In this document: piece after piece, positions 9,569 to 19,363 of the stretch | How positions within the stretch are numbered: the first letter of the stretch is position 1 | How the letters are laid out: every line of letters starts with the position of its first letter | Assembly: GCF_900220995.1 (NCBI RefSeq) | Contig: NZ_OBQF01000002.1 | Coordinates: 124,001-188,000, forward strand | Direction of reading: 5' to 3' | Source: Salinicoccus kekensis | GTDB taxonomy: Bacteria > Bacillota > Bacilli > Staphylococcales > Salinicoccaceae | Length of the DNA: 64,000 nt | Notes under the pieces: model-generated | Database searches by the model: none | Told to the model about the DNA's origin: nothing | What the model saw: only the letters and a program-made list of their open reading frames with translations | Translations under genes and position numbers: made by a program

Positions 9569-11143
9569 ATGGAGATTATATCAGGCATCTTAATTGGTGT
9601 CATAGGGGTTATTAGTGCATTAGTTACAACAAACCTTACCAACAAAAAAAGTTCTGATGAAAACTATAACGCTATTATGCAAAAAGAGAAGAACATTCTT
9701 ATAGAAAATAGTAAGGCAACAATGAACGAGTATAATGATGCTTTGGATGAAACTATTCTTCTCTTTAAAGCAACAAATTCAAATTACAGAACTTCAAGCG
9801 AGGAAAGACTTGAAAATATTGAAAAGTTGAAAAGTATTAGAAACAAAGTCAATTTAGAGTTTCCTTCTTTTGAAATTGACCAAAAAAACTTCTTCTTACA
9901 TAATAATCACGCCTTTAGGGGTGCAGGGGTTAGAGAAGGAAAAGATGATAAAAAATTATATTTAAGAAGAAAAGTGTCTAAAAGTGAACAAAAAGACAAT
10001 GAAAAAGACACCATTGAAGAGGCAATTTTTACAATGATGATATTATTGGAAAACGTCATGTCTTATAATAAATCAGATGTAATCCGTATGGATAAAGACA
10101 TTTCTAATGATAATTCCAAGGAAAATTCTGAAGGTAATTCTAATAAAGATTCTGAAGATAATTTTATTATAGTTAATGACTCCCTTATCGACTCTTATAA
10201 GCATATTCTTTTCAAACTACAACAAAGTCTTTTCTATATAAATAGATTAACCATTGAAAAGAGGAAAGGCAGAGATTTTATAAAATTAGTAGTTCCGGAG
10301 ATATCTGATACTATTGAGGATGTTGAAGATCAAATTAGCAAAATCTATTTTAATGGAATTCTCAACCCTAACACTGACAAAAAAGATGATAAGTACAAGG
10401 AGAAAGAATTCACTGATATTTCACAAGTAAAAAAGACGAATGAGCAAGAGTTAGAGGACTTTGAAGATTTGTTTCCTACCGATGAAGAATCAACAGAACT
10501 TCCAGTAGCAGAATTAGTTATAACAACTTTAGATAGATTAAAGAAAGCCGACTTAGAAATAATAAAAAAGTGGTCTTCTTCAGATGCCAGTAACAGATAT
10601 CTTTTGAATACAACTCCTAAACATAAAAATGGGCAAGATTTTGTAAACTATCATATCTATCCCTCCGATAATATTTTTATCGAAGCTCACCATAGTAAAG
10701 GGTATATTAAACGACTTTTAGAAAAATATATTTTAGCAGTGCTCAAAGAAAATGGGCAGTTGAATGAAAAAAATGACGAAAAAATTGAGGAAGACAATAC
10801 AAAGAAGAAAACAAAAAGAAATTTCTCTGATAAAGAGTTGGATTTTATTGAAAGACATACTTTAAATAAAAATGACTCTATTCGAAACCTCCTAATATCT
10901 TCATTAGAAAGCTTGGAGAAAGAATACGAAATCAGACCAATGGATTTAACTGACAATAAAACATTAGTCAGTAAAACAAATAAAAATCCTGATGGTAAAA
11001 AGCTCCCTAAAGCAAATAAATATGTCACTAAAAAGGGTATAGAATATTATTTTAATACACACATGAACGCTCCGGCCGCTATCAAATCTTTGATAAAGTA
11101 TGAAGAATTTTTGAGAGAACATGAGAGTTCTTTGGTTAAATAA
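9569..11143 (+). CDS. Membrane-anchored coiled-coil protein of unknown function in the defence island
   Basis: 524 residues, not recognised. Residues 3-24 form one hydrophobic helix (IISGILIGVIGVISALVTT), followed by a long lysine/glutamate-rich, probably coiled-coil, cytoplasmic part. A low-complexity N/S/E/D/K stretch lies near residues 175-196 and an acidic patch (EDFEDLFPTDEE) near 300. The C-terminal 90 residues look folded (motifs KELDFIERH and YYFNTHMNAPAAIKSL). AT-rich composition matches the nuclease/ATPase pair rather than hsdMR. It is divergent from hsdR with 186 bp between them. The ribosome site CGAGGTGAAA fits the ATG at 9569. Inference only: position and composition suggest an accessory or stand-alone anti-phage protein. 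No catalytic motif was found. Confidence 0.6.
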   Translation: MEIISGILIGVIGVISALVTTNLTNKKSSDENYNAIMQKEKNILIENSKATMNEYNDALDETILLFKATNSNYRTSSEERLENIEKLKSIRNKVNLEFPSFEIDQKNFFLHNNHAFRGAGVREGKDDKKLYLRRKVSKSEQKDNEKDTIEEAIFTMMILLENVMSYNKSDVIRMDKDISNDNSKENSEGNSNKDSEDNFIIVNDSLIDSYKHILFKLQQSLFYINRLTIEKRKGRDFIKLVVPEISDTIEDVEDQISKIYFNGILNPNTDKKDDKYKEKEFTDISQVKKTNEQELEDFEDLFPTDEESTELPVAELVITTLDRLKKADLEIIKKWSSSDASNRYLLNTTPKHKNGQDFVNYHIYPSDNIFIEAHHSKGYIKRLLEKYILAVLKENGQLNEKNDEKIEEDNTKKKTKRNFSDKELDFIERHTLNKNDSIRNLLISSLESLEKEYEIRPMDLTDNKTLVSKTNKNPDGKKLPKANKYVTKKGIEYYFNTHMNAPAAIKSLIKYEEFLREHESSLVK

Positions 11144-11162
11144 GAATTGAATCCACATATAT

Positions 11163-11197
11163 AAAGCTGTAGAAAATCTTCTGCAGCTTTATTTTTG
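11163..11197 (+). terminator. Intrinsic terminator of the 524-residue gene
   Basis: Stem AAAGCTGTAGAA (11163-11174) pairs with TTCTGCAGCTTT (11179-11190) around an AATC loop, followed by ATTTTTG. It lies 20 bp after the stop. Confidence 0.85.
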
Positions 11198-11290
11198 TTA
11201 TCTGCATTTGAACTTTAAAATTTACTTACACACTATCTCCTTAAATAAATAAAAATTATTGAATAGTTCTTCCAACATATATTCAATTGA

Positions 11291-11695
11291 CTATTCAGTC
11301 ACTTTTTCAAGTACATCAAGGTTATACTGCATCAAGGATATATAATCTGCATCATTATTGATGTCTTCTTCAGTCCTTACCTCCATGTTGTGGATCATTT
11401 CTGCTTCGGCACCGATCTCATTTTGTATGACTTCGGATATGTTGTTTGTATTATTCTGTTCATAGAGGACATATTCCAGATCATATTCCCTCACTGTGTC
11501 AATCAGGCCGGCAAGCTGTCTTTGAGAGGGCTCGTCAGTCATTGTATAGCCTGTAATCGGTATCTGTTCAATGCCATACTTATCCCAGTAGCCGAATGCT
11601 GCATGGGGTACGATGATGTGCTTTTCACTACCGTCATTTAAAGTGTCCTCAAGCTCCTGGTCGAGCGCTTCCATTTTATCGATTCGCTGTCATCA
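11291..11695 (-). pseudogene. C-terminal remnant of a zinc/manganese ABC transporter substrate-binding lipoprotein (ZnuA/AdcA-like)
   Basis: About 130 codons match the C-terminal half of ZnuA-family solute-binding proteins: LDQELEDTL, then the metal-site region VPHAAFGYWDKYGIEQIPI, then the D-x-(I/V)-x-x-x-x-(L/V)-YEQNN region and the terminal helix with SLMQYNLDVLEKV. The open frame begins right after a TGA at 11696-11698 and has no ribosome site, lipobox or N-terminal domain, so more than half of the gene is missing. Coding similarity starts before the first ATG (RIDKMEALDQ), showing truncation rather than a short gene. It sits between the defence island and conserved genes, so it is probably an insertion or deletion scar. 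Confidence 0.85.
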
Positions 11696-11799
11696 TTATT
11701 TTAATCACCATTCGACCACCATACATGTCAATACATCATTGATATAGTAAAATTGAGTCATGAAAGCATCACATCATAAATAAAGGGGATATGATCAAT

Positions 11800-12495
11800 A
11801 TGGTTAAGTTCAATACGTTTTCAATCACTGCACGCTGTGCCCGGACGGGACAGCTCGGCGTGGCAGTCTCGACGAAACTGCCGGCGGTCGGCATGCTCTG
11901 CCCGTTCGTGAAGGCTGGTACAGGGGCCATCGCGACCCAGTCATTCGTCAATCCATACATAGGTATCCGGGGGTTGGAATACCTTTCAGAGGGTATGTCT
12001 GCAAAAGAAACGAAAGAGAAGATAATGTCAGAGGAGATCAACCTTGAACACAGGCAGTTTGCGATTGTTGATAAACACGGCAATACAGCGGCTTTCTCAG
12101 GTGATGAATCCGACGGTTATTATAACCATTTCGAAGGGGACGGCTTTGTCGTTGCCGGCAATATGCTGGTCAACGAAGAGACCCTGACCGATATGAAAAG
12201 CGCTTTTGAAAACCACAGCGACCTTGATTTGGCAGAACGCCTCTTGCAGGCATTGGAAGCCGGACAGGCAGCCGGTGGTGATAAACGCGGCAAACAGTCG
12301 GCGGCACTCAAAGTCTTCGACACAGAAGAATACCCGCTCGTCGATCTCCGTGTCGATGAACACGCGGACCCTGTAGCAGAACTTTCACGTGTGTATGATG
12401 TGGCAAAGGAAGAACTCTTCCCTTTCATGCCGATGATGCCGACGAAAGAAAATCCCGGCGGGCGGTTCAACCCGGCTGAATACGAAGCAGAATAA
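11800..12495 (+). CDS. DUF1028 family Ntn-hydrolase-like protein
   Basis: About 231 residues. DUF1028 proteins start with a short strand such as FNTFSITARC followed by GQLGVAVSTKLPAVG, seen here at residues 3-28, and have an Ntn-hydrolase-like fold. Function is poorly defined; members often sit next to amidohydrolases and peptidases. AAAGGGG upstream suits the ATG at 11800 better than the one at 11791. Convergent with rocB, sharing a bidirectional terminator. A peptidase or amidase role is inference from the family. Confidence 0.85.
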   Translation: MVKFNTFSITARCARTGQLGVAVSTKLPAVGMLCPFVKAGTGAIATQSFVNPYIGIRGLEYLSEGMSAKETKEKIMSEEINLEHRQFAIVDKHGNTAAFSGDESDGYYNHFEGDGFVVAGNMLVNEETLTDMKSAFENHSDLDLAERLLQALEAGQAAGGDKRGKQSAALKVFDTEEYPLVDLRVDEHADPVAELSRVYDVAKEELFPFMPMMPTKENPGGRFNPAEYEAE

Positions 12496-12547
12496 ATGTA
12501 GATTAAGAAGAGCGATACTGGCAGTCAACAGCTCCAGTGTCCCGATT

Positions 12548-12589
12548 AAAAAACGGCGAGTGTCCTTAATAGGACATTCACCGTTTTTT
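12548..12589. terminator. Bidirectional intrinsic terminator
   Basis: AAAAAACGGCGAGTGTCCT pairs with AGGACATTCACCGTTTTTT around TAAT. It serves the DUF1028 gene (+) and rocB (-). Confidence 0.93.
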
Positions 12590-12629
12590 CCGTTGTGAGG
12601 TATTTGAAAGAACAAAGCCGGTATGAGTT

Positions 12630-14306
12630 TTATTCCGCTTCAAGCATCTGCCTGATGACGTTGTTCGTAAGATTCGGCACCACTTCCAGCGAATAGGTCA
12701 TCTCCATCCGCTCGAGGCGCTTGTGGCCATCCATGCCGTACGGGCCGATGTTGATGACGGGGATGTTCAGATCTGCGACATCCTGATATTCGACGTACAG
12801 TTTCCTGCCCCACGACGGTGTGTTCCGGATCATATCATCAATCTCCGACATGTCGTCGCTCATCGCGACGAAGCTCATATCTGAAATGTGCGGGAAGAAG
12901 TTCTTCGCGACAATGGGATGATCATACTCTGGCTGCATTTCCTCGATCGCCGTATCCAGCGCATCCAGGAGCCTCCGCTCTTTCTCCTCCTCGCCCGTCA
13001 GCGCGACCCTCGGCGAATAAAGTGATGAGTAAAAGACGATAATTGCAGGGTTCTTATCGGGCATGAACTGCCATGCCTCCTCGACGACGCGTGCGGCGAG
13101 CATGCGGGAATCGAGACTCTCGTCCTGTTCAAGTTCTGCCTTGAAGTCTTTCATATGATTTACGTATTCTTCCCCGTGTGCGTCTTTGAGCAATGCATCC
13201 ATTTCATCATACGTATATACCCTCGGTTTCCACGGGATTTCACGCTCCTCGCCGCCGCTCAGTTCGCCGTATTTCCGGTGGCGTTCCTGGAAAGTATCAA
13301 GCGCATTGCGAAATGCGGTCTCAGCCTGTGCCTTCAACAGTTCCAGCACTTTTTCAGGCGCCCATGAATGGACGAAGAAGTTGTAGTAGACGTAGGCCGA
13401 GAGTGCGGTCTGGACGGTATAATTCGGCTTCAGATCAGTCTGCTTTAATGAGACCGGCGGGATCGTCGCCTCACCGAGCGCCATATCGGAAAGTTCGGGA
13501 TTATAGCTGATCTGGCGCGTGAGTTCAGCCGCAATGAAGTTCGGATCGAGCCCGTCGAAGGCGGAACCGACGTGCGTCTCCTCGCCCGTGATGAAGAAGG
13601 ATGGTAGAAGCTTTCCGACCGTGCCTTTATAGATGTAGCGGTTTTCATCCCCTTCGTAGGCCGGTGCGACGAAATCCGCATTGATGGCGGCTGCATATTC
13701 AAACCCTTCTTCCTCCTGCCAGCGCTTCAGCGTCTTCAGAGCAGACAGTATGCCGTGCGAGCTGTCCTCCTCATCACATTCGGCGATGAAGACGAGGTTG
13801 CCGGAAAGCTCTTCCGGATGCTCTGCATAATATGTGAGCAGGTGCAGGTTGCTTGCCACCCCGCTCTTCATATCCAGGACGCCGCGGCCGAACAGCCAGT
13901 CGCCCGACTCAAGCTGAGATTTCACGGACTCTGTCAGTTCCACATCCTTCAGGTGCGCCATCCAGTCCCCCGGCCTGAATGCCAGTTCCTGATGTGCACC
14001 GAAGTCCTCGACACCGACCGTATCCATATGCCCCATCAGCACCACCGTGCGGTTGCTTTCCGCCTTTGTTCCTTTGACGTAGGCCATGACATTGTACCGC
14101 TTCCGTTCATCATTGACCGTCGGTGCCATGACGAACTGCGACGGATTCGCCTCAAAGTACGGGTGTGATGCAAGCATTCCGTGGATGGAAGCGGCAATCA
14201 CCCGCTCCCCTTCCGTATTGACCTCGCTCCGTATGCCGACGAGCCGCTTCGTTATCGCGAGGATTTCCTCGCGGCAATCGAGTGTTTTTATTCCTTCTTT
14301 CATCAT
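12630..14306 (-). CDS. rocB: M20 peptidase-family arginine utilisation protein RocB
   Basis: 558-residue M20/ArgE/DapE-family metallohydrolase matching RocB of Bacillus over its whole length. Metal-site motifs visible are GHMDTVGVEDFG (near 92-103), RGVLDMKSG (near 139-148) and ECDEEDSSHG (near 175-184), plus the long C-terminal lid domain and a late HKRLERM. RocB is encoded with arginine-degradation genes in bacilli; its exact substrate is not established, and no roc partners are adjacent here. AAGGAGG lies 4 and 7 bases before two tandem ATGs (14306 and 14303). Confidence 0.9.
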   Translation of the reverse strand: MMKEGIKTLDCREEILAITKRLVGIRSEVNTEGERVIAASIHGMLASHPYFEANPSQFVMAPTVNDERKRYNVMAYVKGTKAESNRTVVLMGHMDTVGVEDFGAHQELAFRPGDWMAHLKDVELTESVKSQLESGDWLFGRGVLDMKSGVASNLHLLTYYAEHPEELSGNLVFIAECDEEDSSHGILSALKTLKRWQEEEGFEYAAAINADFVAPAYEGDENRYIYKGTVGKLLPSFFITGEETHVGSAFDGLDPNFIAAELTRQISYNPELSDMALGEATIPPVSLKQTDLKPNYTVQTALSAYVYYNFFVHSWAPEKVLELLKAQAETAFRNALDTFQERHRKYGELSGGEEREIPWKPRVYTYDEMDALLKDAHGEEYVNHMKDFKAELEQDESLDSRMLAARVVEEAWQFMPDKNPAIIVFYSSLYSPRVALTGEEEKERRLLDALDTAIEEMQPEYDHPIVAKNFFPHISDMSFVAMSDDMSEIDDMIRNTPSWGRKLYVEYQDVADLNIPVINIGPYGMDGHKRLERMEMTYSLEVVPNLTNNVIRQMLEAE

Positions 14307-14441
14307 TATGCCTCCTTGTATGTATCAAACTGCCTGTACCCTTTTAAATGATTATATCAATAGGCTCATCCCGCTGCACCAGTGAACTCTTTACCAAATA
14401 TAAAAATCAGCTCAAATCTAATACTAAAAAATACAGACAAA

Positions 14442-14486
14442 AATAAGCGCAGCACCTATTCAAACATTTGCTGCGCTTATTTTTTA
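14442..14486. terminator. Intrinsic terminator of the mmsA operon
   Basis: AATAAGCGCAGCA and TGCTGCGCTTATT form a 13-bp stem with T/A runs on both sides, so it can work for the minus-strand dehydrogenase gene and in the other direction. Confidence 0.92.
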
Positions 14487-14503
14487 GCCAAACTTTTTAT
14501 CTT

Positions 14504-15964
14504 TTAGACCCATTTAGTGGTAACGACTTTTTTACGCGTATAGAAATTGAGTCCATCTTTTCCATTTGCATGAAGATCTCCGTAGAATGAGTCTTTCCAG
14601 CCTGAGAAAGGGAACATCGCCATTGGCGCCGGTACACCGATATTGACCCCGAGCATTCCTGAATCGATAGTCTCCCTGAATCTGCGAACATTGCCACCGT
14701 CTTTGGTGAAAATACATGCTCCGTTTGCAAATTTTGATTTATTGGCTAAATCAACTGCCTCGTCCAAATCTTTCACTCTTGCGATGGATAACACTGGTGC
14801 AAAAATTTCATCCTGCCAGATTTTCATTTCAGAAGTAACATTATCGAAAATGGTAGGTCCTACAAAATAACCATCTTCCTTGACTTCTTCATCATTCCTT
14901 CCATCCCGGATTATTGTTGCACCTTCTTTCTCCCCGGCTTCAACATATTCCAAAGTACGTTCTTTATGCCCTTCCCGTATAACCGGTCCAAGGAAATTAC
15001 CATCCACCTGTCCATCACCGATATTAATTTCGTTGGTCTTTTTATTTAATAATTCAATAAAATCATCTGCAATAGAATCCTCTACGGCCACTACAGATGC
15101 CGCCATGCAACGTTCACCGGCTGAACCAAATGCAGCATTCATGATTTGTGTGGTCGCATTATCAAGGTTGGCATCACCAAGGACAATCGAATGGTTTTTA
15201 GCACCCGCCAGAGCTTGTACACGTTTTAAGTTGGATGTTCCGCGCTTGTAAACATATTCTGCTACAGGCTGAGAGCCGACAAATGAAATAGCTTCAACCT
15301 TTTCATGGTCCAGCAAACCGTTCACTACATCATGGGCTCCATGAACGATGTTGAAAACACCTTCAGGCACCCCGGCTTCTTCCAATAACTCAGCCAAGCG
15401 ATTTGCTAATAAAGGTGTACGCTCTGACGGCTTCAAAACGAAGGTATTACCTGTTACAATCGCCATCGGGAACATCCAGCAAGGAACCATCATCGGAAAG
15501 TTGAATGGTGTGATACCACCAACAACACCAATTGGATAGTGATAAACTGCACCTTCAAGATCTGTTGCAATCGAGGACAACTGTTCACCCATCATGAGAG
15601 AAGGTGCACCTGCTGCAAATTCCACATTCTCAATGCCACGTTGGACTTCCCCGCGTGCTTCAGTTAAATTTTTACCGTTTTCCAACGTGATGATTTTCGC
15701 AAGTTCCTCCCAGTTCTCCACCAGTAATTGCTGATATTTAAATAAAATGCGTGCTCGTCTCGGGACTGCTATATCCTTCCACGTTCTAAATGCTTCATTC
15801 GCAACTTCGACTGCATAGTCCACATCTTCCTGAGAAGAAACTGGGACATGAGCAATGACTTCTCCATTGGCAGGATTTATAACTGGCTCCGATTTATCAG
15901 TTTTTGCTTCAACCCATTTACCACCTATATAGTTTTTTAACACTTCTAAAGTTGTGTGTGTCAA
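14504..15964 (-). CDS. mmsA: CoA-acylating (methyl)malonate-semialdehyde dehydrogenase
   Basis: 486 residues, MmsA/IolA family. It converts malonate semialdehyde or methylmalonate semialdehyde, with NAD+ and CoA, into acetyl-CoA or propionyl-CoA plus CO2. Visible are the nucleotide-binding region around [10 protein letters not shown] (152-161) and the catalytic Cys287 in GERC, preceded by the family's arginine. Length is typical. It lies 98 bp downstream of the omega-aminotransferase on the same strand. Together they turn beta-alanine or 3-aminoisobutyrate into an acyl-CoA, matching the carbamoyl-amidohydrolase and PucR regulator nearby. iolA of the inositol pathway is the closest alternative, but no other iol genes are present. 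Confidence 0.93.
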   Translation of the reverse strand: MTHTTLEVLKNYIGGKWVEAKTDKSEPVINPANGEVIAHVPVSSQEDVDYAVEVANEAFRTWKDIAVPRRARILFKYQQLLVENWEELAKIITLENGKNLTEARGEVQRGIENVEFAAGAPSLMMGEQLSSIATDLEGAVYHYPIGVVGGITPFNFPMMVPCWMFPMAIVTGNTFVLKPSERTPLLANRLAELLEEAGVPEGVFNIVHGAHDVVNGLLDHEKVEAISFVGSQPVAEYVYKRGTSNLKRVQALAGAKNHSIVLGDANLDNATTQIMNAAFGSAGERCMAASVVAVEDSIADDFIELLNKKTNEINIGDGQVDGNFLGPVIREGHKERTLEYVEAGEKEGATIIRDGRNDEEVKEDGYFVGPTIFDNVTSEMKIWQDEIFAPVLSIARVKDLDEAVDLANKSKFANGACIFTKDGGNVRRFRETIDSGMLGVNIGVPAPMAMFPFSGWKDSFYGDLHANGKDGLNFYTRKKVVTTKWV

Positions 15965-16062
15965 TTTGAATCCTCCTAGTTTATATATGTTTATTTGAAT
16001 ACCGCTTTCAGCTTGATTATTCCATTTTCCTCATGCCAGACTGATTATAATCTTTCTTCCAG

Positions 16063-17427
16063 TCAGGAAATGTTTTCATGAAACACTTCTTTCAAGGTCT
16101 CTGCAATGAATTCCATATCCTCGTCAGTCGAAGACAATGGAGGACAAAGCGCCAGAATGTTATTTTGTCCGGCTACCGTCTCTCCATTTCTTCCAATTAT
16201 CAGTCCCCGTGCTTTACAATCAGCAATTAATTTACCGACCCGTTCTCCAGAACCGGGTTTTTTCGTCTCTTTATCTTCCACAACTTCGATGCCTACTAAT
16301 AATCCCAATCCACGGATATCCCCAACATAAGGATGGTTCTTCAATTCTTCCAAATCATCCAACAGTCGCTTGCCAAGCTTTGCAGAACGCTCAAATAGTG
16401 ATTCTCTTTCCATGATTTCAATATTTTTCAAAGCGACTGCACAAGCAGCAGGATTGCCGCCGAAAGTATTCACATGACGGAAATGGCAATTTTCTTCTTC
16501 CTTTTTAAAAGCTTCATAAATATCCTTACGCACAGCTGTTATAGAAAGCGGCAAGTAAGCACTTGTCAAGCCTTTGGCCATAGTGATGATATCTGGCTTG
16601 ATTCCAGAGTGTTGATGCCCGAAAGCTTTGCCGGTTCTTCCAAAACCACATATGACTTCGTCTATAATAAGCAGGACATCGTGACGTTCACAGATGCGTT
16701 CAACTTCCTGAACATATGCCGAATCAGGAATCAACACACCACCTCCGGTGATGAGAGGTTCCATGATCACTGCAGCAATCGTTTCTTTTTGCTCCCATAT
16801 GATTGCATCTTCCAACTCCTTGGCTTTCTGAAGATTATATTGTTCAATCGTCAAATTTTCAGGTTTTCTGTAATTATCTGGTGGCGCAACATGTAAAAAT
16901 CCTGTTGAGAGCGGTTCATACTTGTATTTTCTCAATGCCTGTCCCGTGGCACTCAGGGCGCCCATAGAACTGCCATGGTACGCACGATAACGTGACACCA
17001 CTTTATAACGGTTTACCTCTCCGTTCTGCTGATGATATTGACGTGCAATCTTAAAAGCAACTTCATTCGCATCTGAGCCACTATTCGAATAAAATATCAT
17101 GTAATCATCATCAAGCATCTCGTTGATTTTTTCTGCCAATTCAATTGCCGGTAAATGACTCTGTGTCATGGGCGTATATGCCATCTGTAACATTTGATCA
17201 TAGGCGACCTTCGCCAATTCTTCACGTCCATAACCGACATTCACACACCACAAACCGGACATTCCATCCAGATAACGATTCCCATTCGTATCCTCAATCC
17301 AAGACCCTTCACCACTTTCAATGACTATCGGTGGGGTTTTTTTCCGATATGGTGAAATATGCGGCCACACTACCTTTTGATTTCTTTCTTCGAGCGAGAG
17401 AGTCTTTTTCATTTCCAGAGATTCCAT
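16063..17427 (-). CDS. Class III omega-aminotransferase, probably beta-alanine/3-aminoisobutyrate:pyruvate
   Basis: 454-residue PLP enzyme of aminotransferase class III. Visible are the phosphate-binding SNSGSDANE (114-122), YRAYHGSSMGA (147-157), the PLP-ring aspartate in IIDEVICGFGRTG (D256) and the Schiff-base lysine K285 in TMAKGLTSAYLP. Family members move the amino group of omega-amino acids to pyruvate. The adjoining CoA-acylating semialdehyde dehydrogenase makes beta-alanine or 3-aminoisobutyrate the best substrate guesses. Transcribed away from pucR with a 219-bp shared upstream region. A purine-rich GGGGGGA site precedes the start. Confidence 0.88.
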   Translation of the reverse strand: MESLEMKKTLSLEERNQKVVWPHISPYRKKTPPIVIESGEGSWIEDTNGNRYLDGMSGLWCVNVGYGREELAKVAYDQMLQMAYTPMTQSHLPAIELAEKINEMLDDDYMIFYSNSGSDANEVAFKIARQYHQQNGEVNRYKVVSRYRAYHGSSMGALSATGQALRKYKYEPLSTGFLHVAPPDNYRKPENLTIEQYNLQKAKELEDAIIWEQKETIAAVIMEPLITGGGVLIPDSAYVQEVERICERHDVLLIIDEVICGFGRTGKAFGHQHSGIKPDIITMAKGLTSAYLPLSITAVRKDIYEAFKKEEENCHFRHVNTFGGNPAACAVALKNIEIMERESLFERSAKLGKRLLDDLEELKNHPYVGDIRGLGLLVGIEVVEDKETKKPGSGERVGKLIADCKARGLIIGRNGETVAGQNNILALCPPLSSTDEDMEFIAETLKEVFHENIS

Positions 17428-17534
17428 TTGAATCCCCCCTTCATTTTATTGAATTGGATATTTACGAAGTGTCTATTTTATAATCTCATCCAGTCAACCC
17501 TCCTATAACACAATTCGCTTTTAAAATTAGATTG

Positions 17535-17563
17535 TTGACAATGATTTATTTCTCTTTCATAAT
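17535..17563 (+). promoter_or_regulatory. Sigma-A-type promoter of pucR
   Basis: TTGACA (17535-17540), 17-bp spacer, CATAAT (17558-17563), about 83 bp before the pucR start. The region is shared with the divergent aminotransferase operon, so autoregulation is possible. Confidence 0.65.
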
Positions 17564-17646
17564 TATATTATAATATTTTGAATTATTTATCTTTTAACGA
17601 AATGTAAAAATATCATAAGTTAGATTTTACAATCCGGAGGCAGGAA

Positions 17647-19278
17647 ATGGAAAATTTTAAAGTTACTGTTGAGGACATTTTGCGACGCGAATTATTTATG
17701 GATGCTGAACTTATTGCAGGAAAAAAAGGTCTTAACCGTGAGATAAAGTGGACTCATATTTTAGAGATGAAATCATTCGATTCGTTCATTAATGGCGGGG
17801 AGTTAATTTTAACCACAGGATCAAACATTGACTTCAACTCACCTCACGGAATGTCGAAAATCAAAATATTAATCGAAAGCGGTGTTACAGGTATTTGCCT
17901 CGAGCTTGGTCCACATGTTACAAAAGTGGATCCTGAAATATTAGAACTAGCTGATCAACACACATTTCCAATCATCATATTCAAAAAGACAGTGAAGTTC
18001 GTGGATATCACACAGGACTTGCATACTTTGATCATAAACAGCCATCACACACAGCTTGAGCACCTTCATCTGCTCTCGAAAGAATTTAATGAACTCTCAC
18101 TGGAACCAAATGGTATTATAAAAATACTCAAAAAAGTTCATAACTATTTTCAAAAAACCGTCATACTTATTACAGATGAGAAAAAACTCTATTACTATCC
18201 GTTGAAAGTTAAAAAGCATGCTGAATATATCCACTCCCTCATTGATACCAATATGGAAATACAACCCTATACATCGCTGACGTTGGATAAAAGGAACTAT
18301 TCCATATTTCCGATTAAAGGACTTGGTCATTCCTGGGGCACTTTATATTTCCAGGAAGAAGCAGAGGCCATAGATGAGTTCTCATACTCCATACTGGACA
18401 GGGCTACTCTGGCAGTTGCGCAGATCCTCCTGCGAAATCAAACGATAGAAGAAAGAAAGCAGAACCAGGAGGGGGATATAGTAAAGAAGCTAATGCATGA
18501 AGAATCTTTCGACCCCTCTCGAGCCCAGAAATTCCTTCCCTACCCTTCTGAAAACCTTTACTACAGAGTGGTGATTATTGAAAAAAGAAATATAGACGAT
18601 GAAATTAGGCCGGAGGATTGGGAGGAAATCAAATTAACTCAAGCAATCATTTTAAGAAATTTATTCAAAAATTTTGGTTTCAGAACCGCTATATCAGTAA
18701 CCATCAACTCCATCACCGTAATATCATCATTTTATGAAAATCAGCAGACTACAGAAAAAGATCATAGTTTCAACCTTGTCACTGATGCAATCCGAAAAAC
18801 ACATGAAAAGAATATATTTAATGGTGAAGAATGTCACATTAGCGCCAGCAGCCTGAACAAAGATTACTCCAAATTATCCAAGTGTTATAAAGAGGCGAAT
18901 GAGGTCCTGCGTTTAAAGCATTTAGAAGTGCTCGAAGACGTTTTATTCTACGAAGACCTAGGTGTTTATCGCCTTCTGATGAAACTGGATAAAAGTGAAT
19001 TGGAATCCTTCGTCTCTGCTTATTTAGGACCATTATTGGATTTCGAGAAAAGGACGAACAACAACAACTTACTTTTGACCCTGTCAATTTACTTGGAAAC
19101 GATGGGTTCCAAAAAAGAGACATCTGAACGCCTCTACATCGTCCGGCAAACCCTTTATTATCGTCTGGAAAAGATAAAAGAGTTGTTGGGTGAACAATTC
19201 ATGGAGCCAGTCAACCGACAGGCAATAGAGCTCGCCATCAATGCACACAGGCTATTGGGTGATATGAGCTCAAAATAA
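17647..19278 (+). CDS. pucR: PucR-family transcriptional regulator
   Basis: 543 residues: an N-terminal PucR ligand-sensing domain (about 5-125, beginning VTVEDILRRELFMDAELIAGK), a GGDEF-like middle region, and the C-terminal PucR helix-turn-helix (about 470-535, with TSERLYIVRQTLYYRLEKI). PucR of Bacillus activates purine catabolic genes; paralogues control pyrimidine, GABA and other nitrogen-source pathways. It is flanked by the aminotransferase/dehydrogenase pair and the carbamoyl-amidohydrolase operon, which it probably controls. CCGGAGG provides the ribosome site. Confidence 0.9.
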   Translation: MENFKVTVEDILRRELFMDAELIAGKKGLNREIKWTHILEMKSFDSFINGGELILTTGSNIDFNSPHGMSKIKILIESGVTGICLELGPHVTKVDPEILELADQHTFPIIIFKKTVKFVDITQDLHTLIINSHHTQLEHLHLLSKEFNELSLEPNGIIKILKKVHNYFQKTVILITDEKKLYYYPLKVKKHAEYIHSLIDTNMEIQPYTSLTLDKRNYSIFPIKGLGHSWGTLYFQEEAEAIDEFSYSILDRATLAVAQILLRNQTIEERKQNQEGDIVKKLMHEESFDPSRAQKFLPYPSENLYYRVVIIEKRNIDDEIRPEDWEEIKLTQAIILRNLFKNFGFRTAISVTINSITVISSFYENQQTTEKDHSFNLVTDAIRKTHEKNIFNGEECHISASSLNKDYSKLSKCYKEANEVLRLKHLEVLEDVLFYEDLGVYRLLMKLDKSELESFVSAYLGPLLDFEKRTNNNNLLLTLSIYLETMGSKKETSERLYIVRQTLYYRLEKIKELLGEQFMEPVNRQAIELAINAHRLLGDMSSK

Positions 19279-19316
19279 TAGTGCTCCCACATAAAGGCTT
19301 CAAGTTATAGAAGCAT

Positions 19317-19352
19317 GAAAAAAGGTCAAAAGCACTATGCTTTCGACCTTTA
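19317..19352. terminator. Intrinsic terminator between convergent pucR and amidohydrolase genes
   Basis: AAAGGTC-A-AAAGCA and TGCTTT-C-GACCTTT pair around CTA. The upstream A run gives the minus-strand operon a T tract. Confidence 0.9.
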
Positions 19353-19363
19353 TGATTCTTAAC

